Shown in pieces: positions 6,637-11,247 of a stretch of 11,247 bases of DNA (its first letter is position 1; each line of letters opens with the position of its first letter). The stretch is taken from contig CABRWN010000054.1 in NCBI GenBank assembly GCA_902474645.1, positions 1 through 11,247 on the forward strand, read 5' to 3'. A model generated the notes under the pieces. The model was not told where the DNA came from. It did no database searches and saw only the letters and a program-made list of their open reading frames with translations. The DNA is from an uncultured Collinsella sp. GTDB taxonomy: Bacteria > Actinomycetota > Coriobacteriia > Coriobacteriales > Coriobacteriaceae. The position numbers and the translations under genes are program-made.

Positions 6637-6672
6637 GCAAATCCATATCTTAGACAAGAATTCGGGATTTGC
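6637..6672. repeat. 36-bp dyad between the divergent rpsP and dinB promoters
   Basis: Outer arms GCAAATCC (6637-6644) and GGATTTGC (6665-6672) are perfect complements. Inside them TCTT (6648-6651) and AAGA (6656-6659) pair around AGAC. It lies upstream of both the rpsP -35 box and the dinB -10 box, outside both predicted transcripts, so a protein-binding site is as likely as an RNA fold. No known operator consensus was recognised. Confidence 0.4.
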
Positions 6673-6706
6673 AAGCACATACACGCACCCCACATGAGCT
6701 GCGCGG

Positions 6707-6712
6707 TATACT
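6707..6712 (+). promoter_or_regulatory. -10 element of dinB, predicting a leaderless mRNA
   Basis: TATACT matches TATAAT at five of six positions. Its last base is 7 nt before the A of the dinB ATG at 6719, so the expected transcription start falls on or next to the start codon. There is no Shine-Dalgarno before that ATG, which fits a leaderless transcript. No good -35 box is seen. Confidence 0.45.
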
Positions 6713-6718
6713 CATGAC

Positions 6719-7972
6719 ATGGAAAGACGCGAACATACATACGGTTATGAGGATGCCATGGGCGTCACGCCGCCTCCCTGGACGGGTCCGGCGGTGGGCC
6801 TCATGGACCTCGATGCGTTTTTTGCGAGCGTGGAGATGCTCGACCATCCCGAATGGCGCGGAAAACCGCTCATCGTGGGCGGAGACGCCGATTCGCGTGG
6901 CGTCGTGTCCACGTGTTCATATGAGGCACGTCGCTTTGGCGTGCACTCCGCCATGCCCTCGGCCGAGGCACGGCGCTTGTGCCCGCAAGCCATTTGGACG
7001 CACGGGCACTTTGATCGCTACCGCGAGGTGAGCGCGGAAGTCATGGCGATTCTCGCCGACGAGACCCCGCGCGTGGAGCGCGTATCCATCGACGAAGCCT
7101 TTATCGATATCACACCGGGTCGCTTTGCGCCCGAAGACCCGTTGCTGGTTGCGCGGCGTATAAGCGACCGCGTGGCAGGGCTGGGAGTGACCTGTTCCAT
7201 TGGCGTGGGCTGCAACAAGACGGTCGCAAAGATCGCAAGCGAGCGTGACAAGCCGTTTGGATTGACGATTGTGCGCCCCGGAACCGAGCAGCGCTTTTTG
7301 GCCGCGTTGCCGGTATCTGCCATGAGCGGCATCGGGCGCTCGGCCGAGGAGCGACTGCGCCGCATGCGCATCTACACCCTCGGCGAGCTATCACGTGCAC
7401 CGGAATCCACCTTGGCCTCTATTTTTGGCGTCAACGGCGAGCGCATGCGTCAGCGTGCGCTGGGACTCGAAATCTCCGAAGTCACGAGTCTCGATGAAGA
7501 GCGCGAGGTCAAGTCGGTCAGCAATGAACGCACCTTTGCTAAAGATTTGACTGAGCGCGGGGACATCAAAGCGGCGATTGCGCTGTTGGGCGAGTCGGTT
7601 GGACGCCGCCTGCGCCGTCAGGGACTGACGGGCGCCACGGTGACGCTCAAGCTCAAATACTCGTATGGCAGCGGACGCTCGGCGCAGCGGCGGCTTCCAC
7701 ACCCCACCGATGACGAGAATATCTTTGTTGCCGTAGCGCTCGAGCTGCTCGACAACATCTGGCAGGAAGGCATGCATGTTCGCTTAGCGGGCATCGGCAT
7801 GAGCGACTTCGATCACCAAGGCGGCATCCAGACCGACCTGTTCTGTGAGATCGATGACCGCGGAGCCCAATCCAGCGACCGCCGCGACCTCTCCGTCGCT
7901 ATCGACGCCGTCCGAGACAAATTCGGCGACACCGCCCTATCCTTCGGCCGCCAATCCCGCTTCAACGATTAA
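6719..7972 (+). CDS. dinB: DNA polymerase IV (Y-family translesion polymerase)
   Basis: An error-prone, non-processive polymerase that copies past damaged bases. The 417 residues hold the Y-family palm and fingers, with the first metal-binding Asp30 in LMDLDAFFASVE, the template-side block CSYEARRFGVHSAMPS (66-81), the catalytic pair Asp125-Glu126 in SIDEAFID, and CSIGVGCNKTVAKIASERDKP (159-179). Next come helix-hairpin-helix residues (MSGIGRSAEERLR) and the little finger domain. The C-terminus carries a probable sliding-clamp motif, QTDLF (371-375), and a tail with AIDAVRDKFGDTALSFG, common in Gram-positive Pol IV. ATG at 6719 has no ribosome site but sits just after a -10 box. ATG at 6758 (residue 14) has GAGGA 4 nt upstream and would keep every domain. 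It is the only plus-strand gene, and I found no SOS box beside it. Confidence 0.95.
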   Translation: MERREHTYGYEDAMGVTPPPWTGPAVGLMDLDAFFASVEMLDHPEWRGKPLIVGGDADSRGVVSTCSYEARRFGVHSAMPSAEARRLCPQAIWTHGHFDRYREVSAEVMAILADETPRVERVSIDEAFIDITPGRFAPEDPLLVARRISDRVAGLGVTCSIGVGCNKTVAKIASERDKPFGLTIVRPGTEQRFLAALPVSAMSGIGRSAEERLRRMRIYTLGELSRAPESTLASIFGVNGERMRQRALGLEISEVTSLDEEREVKSVSNERTFAKDLTERGDIKAAIALLGESVGRRLRRQGLTGATVTLKLKYSYGSGRSAQRRLPHPTDDENIFVAVALELLDNIWQEGMHVRLAGIGMSDFDHQGGIQTDLFCEIDDRGAQSSDRRDLSVAIDAVRDKFGDTALSFGRQSRFND

Positions 7973-7984
7973 CCGCCTTTGGGC

Positions 7985-8027
7985 AAAAAGAAAGCCGGGC
8001 AGGTGCGGAAAACCGCAACTGCCCGGC
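7985..8027 (-). terminator. Intrinsic terminator of the obgE-rsfS block
   Basis: GCCGGGCAGGTGCGG (7994-8008) pairs with 8013-8027 over 15 positions with one mismatch, around AAAA. On the minus strand the stem is followed at once by TTTCTTTTT (7993-7985), the usual T-tract. It lies 42 nt past the rsfS stop. On the plus strand no T-tract follows, so it should serve rsfS, not dinB, although the stem might also slow polymerase coming from dinB. Confidence 0.85.
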
Positions 8028-8040
8028 GATATACGTGAGG

Positions 8041-8069
8041 GTAGCTAAACCCCGTCTCAAATGAGCTAC
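8041..8069 (-). repeat. 29-bp inverted-repeat element, copy B
   Basis: A near copy of the element at 17-49: arms GTAGCTAA (8041-8048) and TGAGCTAC (8062-8069), complementary with one mismatch, and on the minus strand the shared ATTTG, GACGGGG and TTTAGCTAC blocks. It is four bases shorter, lacking part of the T run. The last base of the rsfS stop TAG (8071-8069) is its first base, and the next in-frame codon is a second TAG within the arm. A normal terminator follows 14 nt beyond it, so the element is not simply the terminator. Confidence 0.7.
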
Positions 8070-8524
8070 TAGAGGAGGTTGAGGGGGAGCTGGGGGGCGT
8101 CGCCCCAGAGCTTCTCGAGACGGTAGAAGTCACGTGCCTCGGGGGTGAAGACGTGGACGACGACCGAGCCGTAGTCCATGAGCATCCAGGTCTTCTGCTC
8201 GCGGCCCTCGATGGAGAACGGGTGCTCACCGCAAGCCTCGGAAACCTTCTCCTCGATCTCGTCGACGATAGAATCGACTTGACGGTTATTGGTACCGGTA
8301 GCGAGCACAAAGTAGTCGCACACGTCGGAGAGCTCGGTCAGGTCGAGCACCTGAACGTCCTCGCCCTTCTTGTCGTAGGCGGCCTGCGCGGCGGCGCGGG
8401 CGACATCCTCGGCGGCGACACCGCTCGCGGACAGCGAGGCAGCGGTGCGGTCGGACGTGGCAACGAAGCTCTTGTGCTCCACACCTTCAAGAATCTGCTC
8501 GTCGGTCATGGTCTCGTCGGCCAT
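8069..8524 (-). CDS. rsfS: Ribosomal silencing factor RsfS
   Basis: Binds ribosomal protein L14 (uL14) on the 50S subunit and blocks joining with 30S when nutrients are short; also called RsfA or Iojap-like protein. The product has 151 residues. The RsfS domain spans about 36-145 and shows VLDLTELSDVCDYFVLATGTNNRQV (59-83), IEGREQKTWMLMDYGSVVVHVF and the closing FYRLEKLWGDAP. About 35 residues before it are an extra acidic, Ser/Ala-rich segment beyond the usual 105-120 residue protein. ATG at 8524 is chosen because AAAGAGG lies 6 nt upstream and follows the yqeK stop by 28 nt; the open frame upstream is a shadow of yqeK. It is the last gene of its block, with stop codons TAG TAG in tandem and a terminator downstream. 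Confidence 0.94.
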   Translation of the reverse strand: MADETMTDEQILEGVEHKSFVATSDRTAASLSASGVAAEDVARAAAQAAYDKKGEDVQVLDLTELSDVCDYFVLATGTNNRQVDSIVDEIEEKVSEACGEHPFSIEGREQKTWMLMDYGSVVVHVFTPEARDFYRLEKLWGDAPQLPLNLL

Positions 8525-8552
8525 GGAATACCTCTTTCTAGACGCACCCGAG

Positions 8553-9161
8553 CTAGCGCAGCTGGGCGTAATGGTTGTAAATCGTAATAGCCGTGGGATA
8601 AAGATAGCGCCCGGACTGGATAACGTAGACCAGACCCTGCGCAAAACAGGAGAAGAACAACTCGTCAAGCGTCGACTCCCCCACCATCTTGCGCAGCGCG
8701 TGGGCATAATCACCATGACGGTTGGGCTCGATGGCATCGGCCACAAAAACCACCATATCGAGCGGCGTCATGTCGCAGGCGCCCACGGTGTGACGGTCGA
8801 CAGCCTGAAAGACCGCCGGCGATAGCTCGGGAAATAGCTGCGGAAGCTCATAGGCGGCAACCGGGCCATGTAAAAGCGGCGTCGCGGCAGACGGAGAGCC
8901 GGCAATCTTAATGCCGTAATGCAGAGCGCGCGTGACCAGCTCGTCGTCGGAGAGCACCTTGTCCCAGTCGTGGATCAGGCCGGCGGCGGCGGCATCAAAG
9001 CGGTCAACGCCGTAGACCTCGGCCAGATGAAGTGCGGTCTCGGCAACACCCAGCGAATGCACATAGCGCTTGCGCTTATCCTTCATGCGAACATCGAGCA
9101 GCTCTTGAATGCGCTTGAGCAGCGCGCGCTCATCGCCCTCAAACTGATCCTCTACCGACAA
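8553..9161 (-). CDS. yqeK: HD-domain hydrolase YqeK, probable symmetrical Ap4A hydrolase
   Basis: YqeK proteins cleave diadenosine tetraphosphate symmetrically to two ADP, using a metal centre of the HD family. The 202 residues contain the expected ligands: His35 in YVHSLGVAETA, His64-Asp65 in GLIHDWDK, His98 in LLHGPVAAYEL, His124 in AVDRHTVG, and Asp142 in ADAIEPNR. The start is TTG at 9161, the first start codon after the nadD stop, with GGGGGT about 5 nt upstream. The ATG at 9174 is in another frame. The segment before the HD fold (about 1-28) is longer than in Bacillus YqeK. The nadD-yqeK-rsfS order is widely conserved. Activity is inferred from the family, and metal preference cannot be read from the sequence. 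Confidence 0.93.
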   Translation of the reverse strand: MSVEDQFEGDERALLKRIQELLDVRMKDKRKRYVHSLGVAETALHLAEVYGVDRFDAAAAGLIHDWDKVLSDDELVTRALHYGIKIAGSPSAATPLLHGPVAAYELPQLFPELSPAVFQAVDRHTVGACDMTPLDMVVFVADAIEPNRHGDYAHALRKMVGESTLDELFFSCFAQGLVYVIQSGRYLYPTAITIYNHYAQLR

Positions 9162-9173
9162 CGTAGACCCCCA

Positions 9174-9851
9174 TCACTCAAAATCTTCTTGGCCCAAATC
9201 GGCATATAGCCTGCGTTTGCGAATGTAGCCGAGCACGGACTCGCTCGTAAGATAGCGCACGCTCATGCCGCGGGCAACTCGCTTACGAATGTTCGTCGAG
9301 CTGATCGCCAGCGCCGGAATCTGAATATAGCGCACGTCGAACGGCAGCCCCGACTCTTTGATTCGGGCACGCGCCGTATCGATATCAAAGCCCGGTCGCG
9401 TCGCCGCAATAAAGGTGGCAAGCTCAGCGATTCGTTCGGCATCATGCCAGGTCACGATATCGATAATCGCGTCGGCGCCCGTAATAAAGTAGAGCTTTAC
9501 CTGCGTCGGGTAAAAGTCGCGAAGGGCATGAAGCGTATCGGCCGTATAGGTTACGCCCGGACGGTCGATCTCGAACCGGCTCGCCAAGAAGGCCGGGTTC
9601 GCGGCGGTGGCGAGGACCGTCATGGCATAACGGTCCTCAGCAGGCGTCACCGGCTCGTCAAGCTTAAAGGCAGGCGTGCCCGCCGGCATAAAGAGCACAG
9701 CATCCAAGTCGAGGGACTCGCGCGCCTGCTCGGCGGTCACCAGGTGCCCGTAATGGATGGGATCAAAGGTGCCACCCATAATGCCAAGCCTAAACTCCTG
9801 CCCGTCCTCTAGAGGAAGCTCGGGCAGACCGATTCCACCGCGCAGCGACAT
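9174..9851 (-). CDS. nadD: Nicotinate-nucleotide adenylyltransferase
   Basis: Joins nicotinate mononucleotide and ATP to give nicotinate adenine dinucleotide, the step before NAD synthetase. The 225 residues include the nucleotidyltransferase signature GGTFDPIHYGH (26-36), the FMPAGTPAFK substrate loop, GVTYTADTL, the ITGADAI segment, and the C-terminal phosphate-binding ISSTNIRKR (183-191). About 20 residues before RLGIMGGTFD are extra. ATG at 9851 follows the obgE stop by 3 nt in the junction TAAGCCATG, the same arrangement as glyQ-glyS, with a GGAGG inside the obgE end at a long spacing of about 12 nt. yqeK begins 12 nt after its stop, so the three small genes are surely cotranscribed. Confidence 0.96.
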   Translation of the reverse strand: MSLRGGIGLPELPLEDGQEFRLGIMGGTFDPIHYGHLVTAEQARESLDLDAVLFMPAGTPAFKLDEPVTPAEDRYAMTVLATAANPAFLASRFEIDRPGVTYTADTLHALRDFYPTQVKLYFITGADAIIDIVTWHDAERIAELATFIAATRPGFDIDTARARIKESGLPFDVRYIQIPALAISSTNIRKRVARGMSVRYLTSESVLGYIRKRRLYADLGQEDFE

Positions 9852-9854
9852 GGC

Positions 9855-11247
9855 TTACTCGCCCTCCGAGGTCTCAGCATCGTCCTCGGCATCCGCCGCA
9901 TCGACAACCTCGACGTCCTCATCCGCAGGATCGGCCACGTCAATGGCTTCAACGGCAACGTCCTCGCCAGCATCCTCGAGATCGTCCTCGTATTCCGAGA
10001 AGTCCTCGGCGCCCTCAAAGTCAAAGGCGCGCTGGCAAATGCGAACCTCGTCGCCCGCACGGCAACCGGCCTTCTCGAGCGCGTCGTCGACACCCATGCG
10101 CGCAAACTTATGCTGCAGGTAGATGACAGCTTCCTCGTTTTCCCAGTCGGTCTGGATGACCATGCGCTCAATCGCACGACCAACCACACGGAAGGCATGA
10201 GGCTCTTCTTGAACAATGCGGAACCGCTTCTCGCGCTGCAGACGGCGGCGCTCCCACTCCTCGTCGCGCAGGTCGACCGGCTCATCCGAGACCGCCAGCT
10301 CGGCGCGCAGCTTAGCCACCTGCTCACCGACGGCAAGCATCAGCGTGTTGAGGCCGGCGCCCGTCACGGCAGACACGGCAAAGAACATATGGCCATCGTC
10401 GAGCGCTGCGCGCTTGAGGTCGGCAATCTTGTCGGCCGTGCCCGGCGCGTCGCACTTGTTGGCAACGACAATCTGCGGACGCTCCGAAAGCTCGGCGCCA
10501 TACTGCTCGAGCTCGCGGTTGATGATGCGATAGTCCTCGACCGGATCGCGATCCTCAAAACCGCCCGTCATGTCGACGACATGCATGATCAGGGCCGTAC
10601 GCTCAATGTGGCGCAGGAACTGGTGACCCAGGCCACGGCCCTCACTCGCGCCCTCGATGAGGCCGGGGACGTCGGCAACGACGTAAGAATATTCGCCGGC
10701 ACGCACCATGCCGAGGTTCGGCACGAGCGTAGTAAACGGGTAGTCAGCGATCTTGGGGCGGGCGGCACTCATGCGTGCAATGAGCGATGACTTACCTACC
10801 GAGGGAAAGCCCACGAGCGCGGCATCGGCCATAAGCTTCATCTCAAGCTCGATCCAGTGCTCCTCGGCCGGTTCGCCCAGCTGAGCAAACGCGGGCGCGC
10901 GGCGCACCGACGTCACAAAGTGTGTGTTGCCCAGGCCACCGGCACCGCCAGGGGCCACGACAACGCGCTCGCCATCGTGCACCAAATCGGCAATCTCGAA
11001 CATCGGGGTCTGCGCCTCGGGATCGAGCTCGCGCACCACGGTACCCATGGGGACCTTGAGAATCAGGTCCTCGCCGCTCTTACCGTTACGACGGGCACCC
11101 TGCCCGTGCGTGCCGCGCTCGGCGCGGAAGTGATGCTTAAAGCGGTAATCGATCAGCGAAGACAGCTGAGCATCGGCCTGGATGACGACATTGCCGCCAC
11201 GACCGCCGTCGCCGCCATCGGGGCCGCCCTTGGGGACAAATGCCTCG
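9855..11247 (-). CDS. obgE: GTPase Obg (CgtA), 5' end outside the window
   Basis: An essential GTPase that binds the 50S subunit during late assembly and links ribosome production to stress and division. About 463 C-terminal codons are present; roughly the first 25 residues are cut by the right edge. The frame runs open to the edge through the glycine-rich Obg fold (EAFVPKGGPDGGDGGRGGN, then GARRNGKSGEDLILKVPMG), so an internal ATG at 11048 is not the start. The G domain shows GFPSVGKSS (G1), the DYPFTTLVPN switch, DVPGLIEGASEGRGLGHQFL (G3), NKCD (G4) and SAVTG (G5). A C-terminal OCT domain follows (FRIVQEEPHAFRVVGRAIERM onward). The last 50 or so residues are a strongly acidic tail, rich in Asp, Glu, Ala and Val. 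nadD starts 3 nt past the stop. Confidence 0.97.
   Translation of the reverse strand, partial: EAFVPKGGPDGGDGGRGGNVVIQADAQLSSLIDYRFKHHFRAERGTHGQGARRNGKSGEDLILKVPMGTVVRELDPEAQTPMFEIADLVHDGERVVVAPGGAGGLGNTHFVTSVRRAPAFAQLGEPAEEHWIELEMKLMADAALVGFPSVGKSSLIARMSAARPKIADYPFTTLVPNLGMVRAGEYSYVVADVPGLIEGASEGRGLGHQFLRHIERTALIMHVVDMTGGFEDRDPVEDYRIINRELEQYGAELSERPQIVVANKCDAPGTADKIADLKRAALDDGHMFFAVSAVTGAGLNTLMLAVGEQVAKLRAELAVSDEPVDLRDEEWERRRLQREKRFRIVQEEPHAFRVVGRAIERMVIQTDWENEEAVIYLQHKFARMGVDDALEKAGCRAGDEVRICQRAFDFEGAEDFSEYEDDLEDAGEDVAVEAIDVADPADEDVEVVDAADAEDDAETSEGE

Noticed and set aside
6728..6745. CGAAC followed by GTT-like bases near the dinB start, considered as a LexA/SOS box
   Set aside because: Only one half-site is present; the second half is not at the required spacing and the palindrome is absent.
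7994..8027. The strong hairpin as a terminator of dinB
   Set aside because: On the plus strand no T-tract follows the stem; the T-tract is on the minus strand, so it fits rsfS. A minor effect on dinB cannot be excluded.
9172..9174. ATG just after the nadD stop as the yqeK start
   Set aside because: It is out of frame with the HD domain; the TTG at 9161 is the first in-frame start codon.
10110..10790. Plus-strand open frame of 226 codons opposite obgE
   Set aside because: It runs against the G domain and OCT domain of Obg, whose motifs are intact; no independent coding signal.
9855..11048. ATG at 11048 as the start of obgE
   Set aside because: The same frame continues to the right edge with clear Obg-fold sequence, so the gene is cut by the window and this is an internal Met.

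Overview
The window is a compact stretch of core bacterial chromosome. High GC, tightly packed genes, frequent GTG and TTG starts, and the families and gene order suggest a Gram-positive actinobacterium. A member of Coriobacteriia, possibly Collinsella-like, is my best guess, but it comes from memory of how these proteins look, not from a search. All genes except dinB are on the minus strand. I see no phage, CRISPR, transposase, toxin-antitoxin or defence genes, and no new multi-gene system.

Layout in the minus-strand reading direction, from the right edge. (1) 11247-8069: obgE (5' end cut by the window) - nadD - yqeK - rsfS, a ribosome-assembly and NAD/nucleotide cluster, closed by a hairpin plus T-tract terminator at 7985-8027. 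(2) 7972-6719: dinB (DNA polymerase IV) on the plus strand, converging on rsfS and diverging from rpsP; its transcript may be leaderless. (3) 6517-4027: rpsP - khpA - rimM - trmD - lepB, a translation operon with a good promoter at 6574-6602. rplS, which usually follows trmD, is absent. (4) 3967-46: glyQ - glyS - ppsR, the two subunits of glycyl-tRNA synthetase followed by the regulator of pyruvate,phosphate dikinase. No terminator is visible between blocks 3 and 4, so they may be partly cotranscribed.

The genes serve ribosome assembly and maturation (obgE, rsfS, rimM, khpA, rpsP), tRNA modification and charging (trmD, glyQ, glyS), cofactor and alarmone metabolism (nadD, yqeK), secretion (lepB), translesion synthesis (dinB) and control of PEP/pyruvate interconversion (ppsR).

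The points most worth a second look are small. A 29-33 bp inverted-repeat element occurs twice, each copy overlapping the TAG stop of the last gene of a minus-strand block (17-49 and 8041-8069). ppsR has no usual start codon beyond the glyS stop, but has a perfect Shine-Dalgarno 6 nt before an ATC codon. The rimM TTG start sits in the loop of a perfect small hairpin. A 36-bp dyad lies between the divergent rpsP and dinB promoters. No stretch over 300 bases lacks a gene; the longest gaps are about 200 bases (6518-6718) and 96 bases (7973-8068).
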